64,000 nt of DNA from Zygnema cylindricum (Eukaryota; Streptophyta; Zygnematophyceae; Zygnematales; Zygnemataceae). The stretch's first letter is position 1. Each line of letters starts with the position of its first letter. Made by a program: the position numbers and the translations under genes. The stretch spans positions 91,845 through 155,844 of the forward strand of contig JBBHKE010002994.1 of the NCBI GenBank assembly GCA_037447655.1. The letters run 5' to 3'. The notes beneath the pieces were generated by a model. That model did no database searches. It worked only from the letters and a program-made list of their open reading frames with translations, and was not told the DNA's origin. Shown here in pieces: positions 1 to 11,611 of the stretch.

Positions 1-434
1 TTTTGATTATCACCGTCAAGTTTATCAAAGCAATGGCAAACTGTTTTTCTGCATCTTTGACCTGTTGGTGTGATCACTCTGTTTGAATCATTCATGTGAA
101 ACTTTGTGGAGTTATTCTATGATATAGAATATATATTTGTGTGGATTTTCATCCAATTCTGTAATCTCTGTGAGATTCAGTGAGAAGTCAAAGTTGTTAG
201 TTTGCAAAGCTGTCAACTGTTTTTGGGAAACTCTGGAGCTTATATCTTCCTGATCCCTTGGTGGGTTGGCTATAACGTTGTGAGTTTACAGTGTCTACAG
301 TATACTGCCTATTGGTGCAGTTTAAGGTGATTTTGTTGATTGTGGGGTAATCTGTGCTGTCGCAAACACAACTGTTTGAAGGGTAGTCTGTGGTGTTTCC
401 GAGAGTAATCCATGGCTGAAATAGGCTATGGACA
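1..434 (+). repeat. S-family LTR, right-hand 434 bp (window starts inside it)
   Basis: This segment matches the last 434 bp of the complete solo LTR at 19,498-20,473 over its whole length, with scattered substitutions, and ends in the same GGCTATGGACA. The next five bases (ATATA) are a candidate target duplication, but the left end lies outside the window. The sequence to the right, once copia A1 is skipped, reads as gypsy coding sequence, so this LTR appears to be inserted in the gypsy element rather than to be its own LTR. No ORF in it looks real. Confidence 0.75.
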
Positions 435-450
435 ATATAAAGGTGAAAAG

Positions 451-1516
451 TGAAACCTTGAGACCTCCATAAGTCATCTGAGTGGACAGCCTTCAAGAAG
501 CCTCTAGGATAACCCTGACCCCTTTGTGTTTCATCAAGGATAACTGCCACCTTGGCAAACAAAAACTCTTACGAGCTTCACCTCTGTGAAGGCAAGACTC
601 CCTTGAGTCGATAGCAAAAAGGATCTCTGAATTTACTCCCCTGAGCAGTAAGTTATGGAGGGTCAAAAATGACCTTTTCAACAGAAGCTCTCTGGGAGAG
701 AGGGTCCTATCTACCATTTTTTTCTAAGTCCTATCTCTCTCACAAACTTTATCTACTGATGTACAAAACCAATCATATTACACTTCCGTATGCAAAAGTA
801 CAGTTGCCGATGTACTTTCTGTACGGAAACTATACGACATGGCCTAAAAGTCGACACATGTCATATCCGGGTTCGGTCCCGTAATCCTCGGGGATGCCGC
901 GATCCAACGTAATTTTGCCACGTGTCATCCGATGTGGCGATGACCACAAACCGCCGAGATTCTCTTCCGCGATCTCAGCTTTCTTCCCGGCCGTCTGATT
1001 GAATGCAGATTTCAATCGTAGTCGTCATAAATACATGCGCGGTAGTTGTTTCGTTTAAAGAAATAAATGCGCGGTACTAGTTTCTTATGCATACCGTAAT
1101 CCGTACTTTTACATAACTGGATCTATGTATCCCGTAAACAGTTGTAGTTAAATGAATTATCCTACGTTATAATATTTAAATAAATATCAAAGCCTATAGC
1201 ATATATCATTAGTCTTAGACTTAACGGTTAGGACTACCGGCTACCGCTATTCAACATTCCGCAGGTACCAAGAACAAATCTTGGTTCGGACGTCTACCCT
1301 TTTAGTAAATAAACTTATCGGTAAATAAACAAATCTATTTCCCGTAAACCTCTGGATAGCCTAGGCAGCCATGGCTCTTGCTTCCACTCCAACTTCCCAG
1401 TGACTACGACTTGTGTGGGAGTTGGAGAGAGAAGTTACAGATAGACTGCCTCGGCTTCTTTCTGTATTTTAATTTAGACCTAGAAAATACTTAAAAAGGA
1501 ACCATCAATTTCTACA
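451..1516 (-). repeat. A1 3' LTR
   Basis: The LTR begins TGTAGAAATTGATGG on the minus strand (ending at 1,516) and finishes at TTTCA (451). It is the partner of 5,810-6,875. The + strand carries a degenerate tRNA-like stretch near 1,215-1,300 (GGTACCAAGAACAAATCTTGG). Confidence 0.9.
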
Positions 1517-1532
1517 ATCCCCTTATTTTCTA
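1517..1532 (-). other. A1 polypurine tract
   Basis: On the minus strand a purine run (AAAATAAGGGGA) lies directly before the 3' LTR. This is the expected primer site for plus-strand DNA synthesis. The same tract sits before the A2 and A3 3' LTRs. Confidence 0.75.
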
Positions 1533-3471
1533 GTCAATATTTAATTTTAGACCACACTTCTCCCTGCAAAAAATTAGCTTAGGGGAAGTCACAGGTTTGT
1601 TCATCATATCTGCTACCATCTCGCTATCAGGTCGGTACTCTAAACTGATTATTTTGTTTTCTACTTTCTCTCTAACAAAGCTGAGTCTAATGTCCATGTG
1701 TTTGGCTTTAAAATGATGTTTAGGATTGGCATAAATAGCGATTGCTGCCTGATTATCACAAAAAAAATTCTGCACACCACTCTTAAGGTGACCAAGCTCA
1801 CCAAGCAAAGACTTGAACCCACATCAATTCTTTTACAGCAGAGCAAGAGGCCATATACTCAGCCTCCATGGTGGACTGAGCAATAACCTTTTGCTGTTTG
1901 CTACTCCAACAGCAAGCCCCATCACCCACATATAATATATATCTAGAAGTACATCTCCTCATCGGAGTATCACCATAACTGGCATCACTCCAAGTGGGGA
2001 TGTGAGTATTCTCCCCACCCAAATGCAACCATAGATCCCTAGTTCCTATCAAATATCTAAGAACTCTCTTAGTTGCCTCCCAATCCCTCTTAGTGGGATC
2101 ATTTAGACTTCTACTCAGCACTCCTATAGCTGCAGCTAAATCCGGTCGGGTACAATTCATAAAATGGATTAGACTTCCCACTACTTATCTGTAAGGAATA
2201 GTCTGCATGAACTATTGTTCTTCAAGAGATAATTTCTCGTCTAAGACTATGACTCCTTCTTCCTCACTCCCCTCACTTCCCTTCTTTAACTCCATTGGAG
2301 TTATACAACTATTAGCTTTATCCATCTGAAATTTTTCAAGCATGTTCTCTATTGCTTCCTTTTGAGTCAATCTTATAATCTTTCTTTTCGGTCTCTTTCT
2401 ACTTGAATTCCCAAAATATATTTTGCTTCCCCCATATCCTTCATTTCAAATCTCCCCTTAAGTTCGGTTTTCAGTTTATTTATTTTTTCCATTGATTTAC
2501 TTAAAACAAGCAAATCATCAACATAAATTGCAATAAATATAACACCTTCCTCATCTTGAAAAACATAGATTGAGTGATCTGAGCTGATCCGGATATATCC
2601 CAGACGTGTAAGAAACTCAGCAAGCTTCTTATTCCACTGTCGAGGCGCTTGTTTCCAACCATAAAGAGATTTAATCAGCCGACATACCTTACTCTCCTTT
2701 CCTTCCTCCACAAATCATTCGAATTATCGCATAAAGATCTCCTCTTCCAATTCTCCATGCAAAAAGGTTGTCTTGATGTCCATCTCGTGCACCTCCATGT
2801 CTTCCGCTGCTGCCAGACTGAGAAGTATGCGGACGGAGGGAAATCTGACGACCGGGGCAAAGGTTTCCTCCTAGTCAATTCCCTCCTTTTGTGTAAATCC
2901 CTTTACCACTAATCGGGCCTTATAACGCTCAATTGTGTTATCTGGGTTCAGTTTTAATTTGAAAACCCACTTACAACCGATTGGTTTTCGGGATGGCTGT
3001 CTTCCACCGGTTTCTTCTGGGCAAGTCATCGCCTCTCCATAAGTCTGAGGTTCATCTTGATGAGATAGTTTTGTTACCTTGTTATTAACCTGTTTTTCTT
3101 GCAATCTTTTGCTACTTCTCCTTCCCCCCTCAAAATATGTGGCCGGAATAGATGTTTCTCGTGGGTTCTTTCAAACAATCTCGGCTTCTCCCCTGTCCCT
3201 TGTTTCCAAATCAGTTTCCACCACGTCTTCCGCTTCGGGTAGAGTTGTCACTGGAGTTTTTTGCAGCCGATTTCTTTTCGGTCTGATTTGTACCTGCAAG
3301 AATGTCATCTTCTCTAAAACATGGATAGTTAGGAAGTTCAAAGTCATCGGAATTTCTGACTCAAATCTGATTTTTATTGCCTTTGAATACTTCAACGGAT
3401 CCACCGACTTTCCTTCATCCATAACTACTAGATGCTTTACTAAGATTATATCTTCCCTTTTTAGATCATAA
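1530..3471 (-). pseudogene. A1 copia reverse transcriptase-RNase H, broken
   Basis: Minus-strand frames give the copia RT, with CKWVFKLKLNPDNTIERYKARLV at about 2,915-2,985. They also give LIKSLYGWKQAPRQW near 2,650 and the intact catalytic box IAIYVDDLLVLS near 2,510-2,550. RNase H follows, with DASYGD near 1,980, STMEAEYMASCSAVKELMW near 1,830-1,880, and FFCDNQAAIAIYANPKHHFKAKHMD near 1,700-1,765, down to the C-terminal CREKCGLKL before the polypurine tract. The frame changes at about 1,800, 2,190-2,370, 2,690 and 2,870, so no single product can be made. A linker (3,110-3,471) between integrase and RT is acidic and poorly conserved. Confidence 0.9.
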
Positions 3472-4345
3472 ACTCTATATCCTTTAACATCCTCATCATA
3501 TCCTAATAAGTATCCCGGTTTTCCTTTAGGATCTAGCTTCCAATTGACCGATCTCTATCTAGATTGAATACTTGAGTGGCCAAAACCTTTAAGTGAGATA
3601 TTTCTAGTTTCCAGGCCTGTCCATCTCTCATAAGGTGTTTGATCTTTTATAGCAGAAGTAAAAACTCTATTTTTGAGGTAATTAGCACAGTTCATTGATT
3701 CGACCCTAAACCTTTTTCCTATCTTCTTCTACGACAACATACTTCTAGCACTATCACTTAGTGTCCTATTTAATCTTTCAGCTACCCCATTCTGTTATGG
3801 GTTTTTTGGAACTGTCTTTTGGTGTTGGACTCCATCTTCCCTTAGAAAATCCTCAAACAGGTTAGAAGTATACTCTTCACCATTGTCACTCCTTACTCTC
3901 TTGATTGGAGTTTCATGGAGTTTTTCGCTCCATGCTTTATAATGTCTAAAACAATTTTGAGCTTCAGACTTGTTTTTCAAAAAATACACCGTGAAATACC
4001 GAGACCAATCATCAGTGATAGTCATCATAAATCTCTTCTCCCCCAGTGAGGGCACTTTGGCCGGTCCCCAAATATCTGTGTGTACTAGATCTAGAATTTT
4101 TTCTCCCTTATAGGTGGCTGTTTTGGGATAGGGCAATCTGTGTGCTTTACGTTGAGCACATCCACTACAATCACTTAGATTCTCACTCTCACTGAACTGA
4201 ATTCCTTTCACCACTCCCATCTTTTTCATCCCTCTCACCTTATTTAGATTCACATGCCCAAGCCTCTTATGCCACATCATTATATCATGAACACCATCAT
4301 TATAAAGTTTCTTCTTTTCATTACTTAAAATCATCCTAAACATCC
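3472..4345 (-). pseudogene. A1 copia integrase, broken
   Basis: The zinc-binding domain is seen as WHKRLGHVN followed by CSGCAQRKAHRLP (about 4,140-4,290). The core shows HTDIWGP near 4,070 and the second catalytic aspartate in VRSDNGEEY near 3,890. The frame is lost around 3,795, before the third acidic residue, and 3,472-3,790 continues in other frames as the integrase C-terminus. The 182-codon open stretch at 3,795-4,343 is the longest surviving piece. Confidence 0.88.
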
Positions 4346-4700
4346 TTTGGCTACCTTTTTAAGCGGTGAAATAAACTTCCTTCTCTCCTAAAAACTAGCA
4401 CTAAAGACTCCTTTCCTAGTGCTAGTATCAAAACCCTTATCATCTAATACAGACGTAGAGATGAGGTTTTTGTTCAGCTTCGAAATAAACAATACATCGG
4501 AGAATGTAACTATGGATGTCTTTCCTTCTACCAACACTTTCAGATCTACCGATCCTACAAGAGTAGTGGTGACTTTCCTCCCATCCTCGTACTCTATCTC
4601 TACGGTGGGAATCTTTCTTATCTTAGTGAACAAGTGTTTATCCTTACACATGTGGATGGAGGCACTTGAATGTACAACCCAGCTTGCTTCACCTTTCTAT
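4346..4700 (-). pseudogene. A1 copia protease region, active site lost
   Basis: Where family members read WIIDSGASMHMC, this copy reads WVVHSSASIHMC (about 4,630-4,670). The catalytic Asp of the retropepsin DSG triad is now His and the Gly is Ser. Downstream the sequence follows the family (KIPTVEIEYEDGRKVTTTLVGSVDL, then LNKNLISTSVLDDKGF). The protease would cleave the polyprotein inside particles, and this one could not. Confidence 0.85.
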
Positions 4701-5805
4701 CCACCGAAAGCACATTTATGCTTTTGTGGAATTTCTACCTCGTTTGTCGCTTCCAACTCCTCATCTAATAGGAGCTCACCGTCCTCGTCTTCGGATTTCA
4801 CCTCATGTACCTGTGTCACAAGGGCCTTTTTCTTTCCTCTCGGGGTTCCACCGGACTGCCCCTCCTATAATCGAAGCTCGATTAGTTTAGTGCACTCCGC
4901 CATATAGTGCCCTGGTTTCTTACAAAAATGACATAAACCCTTGGGAGCCCTTGGTCCGAACTCATCGGTCTGATTTTTTTGCTCCCCCCCTCCGTAATTT
5001 CCCACCGGTGTGTGGGAATCCTTGTTCCTCTAGTCAGTCCTAGCTGCCAAGGCTTGCCCACTCTTTCCTCCCCTTCAGATCTCAATTCTATTCTCCCGAA
5101 CGAGAATCATTCCTACCACTGAGTTCCATATCCACCTTGAGTCGGCCAAGTCCTGCACACGGTTCACTATGTTCTCGAACTCATCGGGTGACTTCATCAG
5201 TAGACAGTTAACCTTTTCTTTTTCACTAAAATCTTTTCCAGCACTCTCTAGCTCCATGAAAACTGTAGCAAGCTCATTGCAAAAATCCAACATCTTCCCC
5301 CCTTTGTTTACGTACTCTTTAACTTTCTGATCAACCAACTGTCGTTCGTGAATCGTACCACTTCGGTATATCTTTATGAGAGCCATCCAAAGATCCGATG
5401 CCCTTTCTACCTGCAAATGAGGACATGCAAGCCCTTAAGTAAGATGGCAGAGGATGAAGTGCTTTGCTGCCATATTGTTGAAGTCCCAGGTATCAGTATC
5501 ATTCTCCTCGTTCCTCGGAATAGGTGACATGAATGCTGAACCAATTGGTATTGGTGAGGTCGTCTCCTTCTCCGTTGCTTTATCCACCACCTCTCCTTCC
5601 TTTGCCTCCTCCATTGAAGATGGATCTGCTTTCCTGGTGAATCTGCTTCCTCCAAACCTGGAGGGACTCCAAGACTTGATGGACGCCCCACTCGTCCACT
5701 CACTATCCCCCAAAATCTTTTCTCACATAGAGCTCGTATCATCATACTTTCCCAGTATATAAAGCTAGTTCCATTAAAGATGGGTACCCTAGAGGGTGGG
5801 CCCAT
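4701..5805 (-). pseudogene. A1 copia gag, broken
   Basis: Gag starts at ATG 5,805-5,803 with MGPPSRVPIFNGTSFIYW, the family's usual start, which lies inside the primer-binding site. The capsid region (RASDLWMALIKIYRSGTI and LDFCNELATVFMELESAGK) is at 5,075-5,416. The CxxCxxxxHxxxxC zinc knuckle is near 4,890-4,935. Frame shifts occur at about 5,410-5,440 and near 5,080, so the reading frame is interrupted at least twice. Confidence 0.88.
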
Positions 5806-5809
5806 AACT
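5795..5809 (-). other. A1 primer-binding site (half-tRNA-iMet type) overlapping the gag ATG
   Basis: The minus strand reads AGTTATGGGCCCACC directly next to the LTR end. It is complementary, at 14 of 15 positions, to the anticodon stem-loop of plant initiator tRNA-Met as I recall it (GGTGGGCCCATAACC in DNA letters). The gag start codon (5,805-5,803) lies inside the site. Confidence 0.75.
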
Positions 5810-6875
5810 TGAAACTCTGTAACCTCTATAAGTCCTCAGAATGGATAGCTTCCAAGAAGCCTCTAGGATAACCCTGACCCCTTTGTGTTTCAGCAAGAAT
5901 AACTGCCACCCTGGCAAACAAAAACTCTGACCACCTTCACCCCTATGAAGGCAAGACTCCCCTGAGTCGATAGCAAAAAGGATCTTTGAATTTGTTCCCC
6001 TGAGTAGTAAGTTATGGAGGGTCAAAATTGACCTTTTGTACAGAAGCTCTTTGGGAGAGAGGGTCCTATCTTCCAATTTTTTCTAAGTCCTATCTCTCTC
6101 ACAAACTCTATGTATTGATGTACATAACCAATCATATTACACTTCCGTACACAAAAGTACAGCTGCCGATGTACTTTCAATACGGAAACTGTACGACATG
6201 GCCTAAAAGTCGACACATGTCATATCCGGGTTCGGTCCGTAATCTCCTGGGATGCCGCGATCCAACGTAATTTTGCCACGTGTCATCCAATGTGGCGATG
6301 ACCACAAACCCCCGAGAATCGCTTCCGCGATCTCGGCTTTCTTCTCGGCCGTCCGATTGAATGCTGATTTCAATCATAGCCGTCATAAATACATGCGCGT
6401 TATTTGTTTTATTTAAAAAAAAAAATGCGCGGTACTAGTTTCTTATACATACCGTAATCTGTACGTTTACATTACTGGATCTATATATCTCGTAAACAGT
6501 TGTAGTTAAATGAATTATCCTACGTAAGAATATTTAAATAAATATCAAACCCTATATCATATATCATTAGTCTTAGACTTAACGGTTAGGACTACCGGCT
6601 ACCGGCTATCCAACATTCGGCAGGTACCAGGATCAAATCTTGGTTCCGACATCTACCCTTTTAGTAAATAAACTTATCGGTAAATAAACTAATCTATTTC
6701 TCGTAAACATCTGGATAGCCTAGGCAGCCACGACTCTAGATACCACTCCAACTTCCCAATGACTGCGACAAGTGTGGTAGTTGGAGGGAAAAGTTAGAGA
6801 TAGACTGCCTCGGTTTCTTTCTGTATTTTAATTTAGACCAAGAAAATACTTAAAAAGGAACCATCAATTTCTACA
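5810..6875 (-). repeat. A1 5' LTR
   Basis: This is the partner of 451-1,516, of identical length (1,066 bp) and with the same termini. TSD AAAAG follows at 6,876-6,880. As the 5' LTR it would carry the element's promoter. Confidence 0.9.
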
Positions 6876-6880
6876 AAAAG

Positions 6881-8400
6881 GAGTTTGCGGTCAACGCGGG
6901 AGTAAAGACGTGGAAGAGGGACGCCTACTTTCGTCTTTACAGCTTAAGAGGGCACTTACGAAAGGGAAACAATTACAATTGTTGTCGTGCGACCTATGGA
7001 GGAGGTAAAGGAGGGGATCCCTAAAGAGTGATCGAAGAAAGATTCCAACTTTAACGCCATTAGAGGTGACGCCAAAGGAGAGGCTTGTGTTGAGGCCGCG
7101 GGAGTCCTTTCAAAGCTTCTCGAGGAGAAAGTCAATGTTTTTCCCCCAAAATTCCCAAAAGGTTTACCTCCCAAACGCGACGTGGACGTCAAGATCGAGC
7201 CTGTTCCCGGAAGTGTACCCTCGGCCAACAAGATGTATAAAATGAGCTACTCTGAGTTGGATGAGCTCAAGAAGTAGCTTTCCAAACTGGTAGAGGCCGA
7301 AGCTATTGAGCCGAGCAAGTCACGGTATAGAGCCCCTGTCCTCTTTGTGACCAAAAAAAATAGAAGCCTACATATGTGTGTGGATTATCGAGCGTTAAAC
7401 AAACTAACAGTCAAGGACGTGTACCTACTCCCAATGATAAATGAACTGTTAGAGGAACTCGGTATTTTTCTAAGATACACTTACGCAGTGGATATCACGA
7501 GATTAGAGTTGCGGAAGGTGATGTAGAGAAGACCGCATTTAGGACTAGGTACGGTCATTTTCAGTTTGTGGTCATGCCATTTTGGTTGACTAATGCACTG
7601 GCTACCTTTATGCACTTAATGAATTCCATCTTCAGGCAACACCTAGATGCATTTGTAATAATCTTCTTAGACAATATCCTAGAAAATAGTGAAACGTTAG
7701 AGGACCATGTTATGCGCCTAAGTGATGTGTTACAGATCCTAAGGGAAAATAAGTTGTACGCCAAAATGAGTAAATATGAGTTCTTGGAGGAAAAGATAAA
7801 GTTTTTAAGGCCATGTGGTTAGTCAGAATAGAATCGCAATGGACCCATACAAAACAAAGGAAGTCAAGAAGAGGCCCCGGCCGAAAAACATCACGAAGCT
7901 TAGGAGCTTTCTTGGACAATGCTCCTACTACCGAAGATTTGTGGAGGGTTTTGCAAAGGTTGTTGCACCCTTCACAGAGTTGCGCAAGAATGATGTGCCT
8001 TACAAGTAGAAGCAAGCGCATGAGGCATCCTTTAACACGCTAAAGGAGCCGTTGGTTACCTCCCTTATGTTAGCAATCCTTGACCCAGCTTTACCTTGGA
8101 CAATGATCATCGTCGCCAGTGATACAACTATTCCGCGAATCCTTATGCAGTACCATGGAAAAGGTCTTCAACCTATGGCCAATGGTAGGCGCAAACTGAA
8201 GGCAGCAGAACTCAATTGGACAACTCATGAGAAAGAGACCATAGCTATGATCAATTCGTTGGAGGTTTGGAAGCATTGTATCCAAGGGAAGCGAGTCACC
8301 GTGATCATCAACAACCATGCGCTACACTGTTTGCAAACACAGCCAAACTAATCCAAAAAGCAAACCAAGTAGATGACCTTCCTACGGACCTTTGAACCAG
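6881..8400 (+). pseudogene. gypsy protease end, reverse transcriptase and RNase H, broken
   Basis: Translation gives a recognisable Ty3/gypsy pol. The pre-RT segment (LPPKRDVDVKIEPVPG) is at about 7,170-7,210. Next come PSKSRYRAPVLFVTKKN and MCVDYRALNK at about 7,310-7,400, a palm region at 7,560-7,800, the tether FLGQCSYYRRF at about 7,905-7,940, and an RNase H segment at 8,050-8,350 ending near the HALHCLQTQ region. In-frame stops occur near 7,276, 7,526, 7,591 and 8,009, and frames shift several times. The catalytic YxDD box reads FLDN, so the second aspartate is lost. A functional enzyme can be excluded. The equivalent intact protein would replicate the element's RNA in cytoplasmic particles. 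Confidence 0.85.
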
Positions 8401-8940
8401 AGCTGACAATAGAGTAAAAGTCGGGCAAGACAAACCCTGCTGATGCTCTTTCAAGAAAGCCATGCTGATGCTCTGTGAAGAAAGCCATGCTGATGCTTTG
8501 TCAAGAAATCCAGGTATTGCTGAACCAACGAAGGGGTCCATACCGCAGCCACTGCAGGATCGAAGCAATACTGCCCCAGAGGAGTCAAAATCGCAGCCAC
8601 CGCAAGACCACAACAATAATACCAGGGAGGCGAGCTATGAAGTGGCCAACAAGAATCACGACCCGAAATTCAACGCAGTGACAAGTACAGTGTAAGCTGA
8701 TGAGTAGTGGTTAAACAAAATCAAAGCTGCATACGAGGAAGACGACACGATCAAGGAGCTGGTCAGCAAGAAAATCCTAGTTAAGAATGCCAACGTTATG
8801 TGGCGGTATAAACCAAGTTAGACAACCCATTTGTACATTATGACAATTAAGAGTTACGGCATACGATCCTCCAAATGTGTCATGACAAACTCCTCAGCAG
8901 ACACTTTGGGAGAGACAAAACAACTACACGAATGGGAGAG
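8401..8940 (+). pseudogene. gypsy RNase H-integrase linker and integrase N-terminus, broken
   Basis: This stretch links the RNase H relic to the integrase relic. An internal repeat of GCTGATGCTCTGTGAAGAAAGCCAT-like units at 8,438-8,510 matches the HADALSR motif that ends gypsy RNase H domains and suggests a small tandem duplication there. Gln/Asn/Ser-rich codons follow (about 8,520-8,700). The stretch from about 8,850 to 8,940 reads as the start of the integrase zinc-binding region and continues at 10,132 after the solo LTR. Stops and frame changes make it non-coding today. Confidence 0.6.
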
Positions 8941-8945
8941 ACGTA

Positions 8946-10126
8946 TGTTGATATTTGTGTATTTTCTAGGTCTGTAACAGGATAGAAAAAGGCAGAGGCA
9001 GTCTGCCTCTAACTCCCCTCTCCAAGCCCCCACACTTGTTGTAGTCACTGAAGGCTGGATAGGGAGCTACAGCCATGACTGCCTAAGCTCTCTAGAGAAG
9101 ACAGGGGGTAAATTAGTAAGACTTACCAAAAGGTATTTGACGGACCCAGGAATTGATCCTGGTACCTATCGTCCGTCAACTCGTCGTTAGCCGGTGACTT
9201 TATCCATTTAGACTAGAGCTGGTATTAGTACGTATGGGGTTTGATAAATATTTATATAGTTACACGTAGACTAGTTCATTTAACTGGAAATATATACGTA
9301 TTGCATAGATACAGTTATGGATAGTACGGAGTACGGATTTATTTATGAAACGGATACCGCGCATTTGGTTCGACCGCGAAACAAATACCGCGCGTCTATT
9401 TTCAACGGCTAGCAATATAGCCGGATTTGATCGGACGGCCACGATAGGCGCCGCGATCGCGGGATATGTACTTTTGGCGGTTTGCGGTCATCGCCACATA
9501 GGATGACACATGGCACGTCAACATTGGATTGCGGCGACACCGGAGATTACGGGAACAAATAGATATATGACATGTGTTGACATTTCAGCCATATCCTATG
9601 ATTCTCGTACAGGAAGTACACCGGCACCTGTACTTATCTGTACGGTACAGTGATGTGATTGGTGCTGTACGTCAGTAGATAGGGTCCTAGAGTGAGAATA
9701 GGACTTAGAATATTTTGAGTAGCTAGTCGCCTCTCCCTGAGAGCATCTTGTATAAATAGCTAACTTTGGGCAGCCATAACTATCAATTTACTTGACCATT
9801 TTCAGTGATTCTTTTTGCTAAGGACTCACGGGAGTCCAGGCTACATAGGGGTGTAGTCGGTCAGAGTTTTTGTCTACCAGGGTGGCTGCATTTCTAAGGG
9901 AAAGTCAAAGAGGGTGAATGTGTCCAAATCTCATATTCAAACTTTGCATTCTATGGTGGAACTGAGCACACAGAAAGTGTTATTTCAGAGGGTTGAATAT
10001 ATATTGGGGTTCTGACTGGCAAGGGGTCAGTCATTTGGGTTTATATCAACTTGGAGTCGGCACTATCTAGATTAGCTTCTTTTGGATCTGCTTACTCTGA
10101 GGGTCGATGGAGGTCTCAGAGTTTCA
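8946..10126 (+). mobile_element. solo A-type copia LTR with TSD ACGTA
   Basis: An LTR on the + strand starts TGTTGATATTTGTG and ends GGTCTCAGAGTTTCA. It is flanked by perfect ACGTA repeats at 8,941-8,945 and 10,127-10,131 and has no internal region. It resembles the reverse complement of the A1 LTRs over most of its length. It interrupts the gypsy integrase, whose reading resumes in frame after it. It most likely arose by LTR-LTR recombination of a full element. Confidence 0.92.
9751..9759 (+). promoter_or_regulatory. TATA box of the solo LTR
   Basis: TATAAATAG fits a plant TATA box. Its position, about 800 bp into the LTR and in element sense, is where the U3/R promoter is expected. It would start transcription towards the gypsy integrase relic. 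Activity is not known. Confidence 0.5.
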
Positions 10127-10599
10127 ACGTACTACTGGCCTTACATGACCAACGATATTGCCGAGTATGTCAAAACTTGTGACTCTTGTAACAGAAACAA
10201 ATCGAATCTGGGTCATCAAGGAATTTTGCAATAGCTTCCGACACCATTCACTCCTTGGGAGGCCATTTCAATGGATTTTATTGTCGCCTTTCTATTGACT
10301 CCAGAGGGGTACCATTCCATATTCATCGTCATAGATTACATTACGAAGATGGCCCACTTTCTGCCTACAAAGACCACAGCTACAACTCTGGATATCGAGA
10401 AATTGTTCTTTCGAAAAGTATTCCGCTACCATGGACTTCGAAAGAAGATCATTAGTGAAAGAGACAGGAAGTTTGTCAGCCACTTTTGGAAAAATTTGTT
10501 CTCGTTATGTGGGACGCAATTAGCTATGTCGGTACACCAAACAGACACGGTTCACCATTTAATAGCAATCAAAGTGGCGTACAATAGTATTGTACACTT
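10127..10599 (+). pseudogene. gypsy integrase fragment
   Basis: The translation shows the CxxC of the zinc-binding domain (CDSCNRNK at about 10,170-10,200) and the core start PWEAISMDFIVAF near 10,255. Further in are VIDYITKMAHFLPTK, the tract leading to ISERDRKFVSHFW at about 10,450-10,490, and VAYNSIVH at 10,574-10,597. One stop (TAG at about 10,233) and a deletion before VAYNSIVH remove part of the core, including the expected catalytic glutamate region. Copia B2 interrupts it at 10,600. Confidence 0.85.
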
Positions 10600-11596
10600 T
10601 GTTCAAATCAATAGATTTAGAGGGTATTTTCTAAATTCTAATAAACTAAAAAGAAAGGCTATAGGCAGCTTGCCTCCACCTCCTCTCTCTAGCCCCCATA
10701 ATTATTGTAGTCACTGAAGGAGAGAGAATTAGATGGAGCCATGGCTGCCTCAGCTCCATAGGCAAGACTAAAGAGTGATATAAATCACTCTTAAACAAAA
10801 GGTGAGTCTGGTAAGACTCGAACCTATGACTGGCAGAGTGAGATGTAACCTTCTGCTTTAGCCGATCTATCGTAGGAGTTTGTTAAAGTACATAGGGTTT
10901 GATAACTATTTAACGTGGTATAAGTTCATTAATCCGATTAACGAAATTACGGATAAGAAACATGGTAACGAGTTACATTACAGTGCGAACGCGAATTTGC
11001 ATGAAACAAATGTACCAGACATTTGATTTCAAGAGCTAGTATTAAAAGTTGGTTTCGATCCGACGGCACGCATCATCGCCAAGATCACAGAATGGTTGCT
11101 TTTGTGGTTTTCGGCGTAACGTAATCGGGCGCCACGTGGCCAGATAACATTGAGAAGCGAGAATCGCGGGGAGATTGAGAACAAGTCCAAAGGAGACAAA
11201 CGTCCACTCCATGGCCTTGTTGTACACTAAGCGTACATAAAGGACATCAGCCATAGTACCTTTCTGTATTGTACAGTCTTCAAATTGATTTGTACATCGG
11301 TAGATACGGGTTATAAGAGGGGTTTAGGACTTAGAGGATTAAAGAGGTAGCCGCCTCTCTCCCAGCAAGCTTCCGTATATATTGGCATCTTTGCCACTTC
11401 ATAACTAATCGCTTGATTGTGTGTTTTCAATGATTTTTTTTTATGTGGGCTTAAGCGAGGCCAAACTACACAGGGGTGCATTCACACGGTCTATTTTCCT
11501 TCTTGGGTAACATTGGTCCTAGTTGAAGAAGGGTTTGTTAAAAACTATCTAAAGGCTTCCTAAATTGTGTAGTCCAATGGGGTTCACAGAATAATA
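10600..11596 (+). repeat. B2 5' LTR
   Basis: The LTR starts TGTTCAAATCAATAG and ends just before the degenerate primer site at 11,597. It contains GTACGGAAG-type motifs. On its minus strand it has a Pol III B-box-like GGTTCGAGTC (complement of 10,815-10,824), shared with other B LTRs. Confidence 0.8.
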
Positions 11597-11611
11597 GTCT
11601 ATGGGCCCGAC
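11597..11611 (+). other. B2 degenerate half-tRNA-iMet primer site
   Basis: GTCTATGGGCCCGAC at the LTR edge keeps the ATGGGCCC core of the family primer site but has several mismatches around it. The gag ATG is 11,601-11,603. Confidence 0.55.

Larger units (their letters stand above)
451..6875 (-). mobile_element. Ty1/copia element A1, full length with TSD AAAAG
   Basis: This is a complete LTR-to-LTR copia element on the minus strand. The two LTRs are both exactly 1,066 bp (451-1,516 and 5,810-6,875), and the 5-bp target duplication AAAAG is at 446-450 and 6,876-6,880. Order in element sense is 5' LTR, primer site, gag, protease, integrase, RT, RNase H, polypurine tract, 3' LTR. The LTRs differ at many positions, roughly one in ten over the first 240 bp by eye, so the insertion is old. 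All genes are broken. The host sequence is the gypsy body G. Confidence 0.93.
435..10599 (+). mobile_element. Ty3/gypsy retrotransposon G, decayed and split by insertions
   Basis: The gypsy body survives as 435-450, 6,881-8,940 and 10,127-10,599 on the + strand. These pieces are separated by copia A1 (451-6,875) and by a solo copia-type LTR (8,946-10,126), and the body is cut off on the right by copia B2 at 10,600. Domain order is protease end, RT, RNase H, integrase, which is the gypsy order. Gag and both gypsy LTRs are not visible. Reading continues across both insertion sites once one copy of each 5-bp target duplication is removed. Confidence 0.85.

Noticed and set aside
1-434. 5' LTR of the gypsy element itself
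   Set aside because: Only 16 bp separate it from sequence that reads as mid-pol, with no primer site or gag, and the same LTR occurs as a solo insertion with its own duplication at 19,498-20,473.
10127-10599. Chromodomain at the end of the gypsy integrase
   Set aside because: The integrase is cut off by B2 before any C-terminal domain, so chromovirus status cannot be judged.
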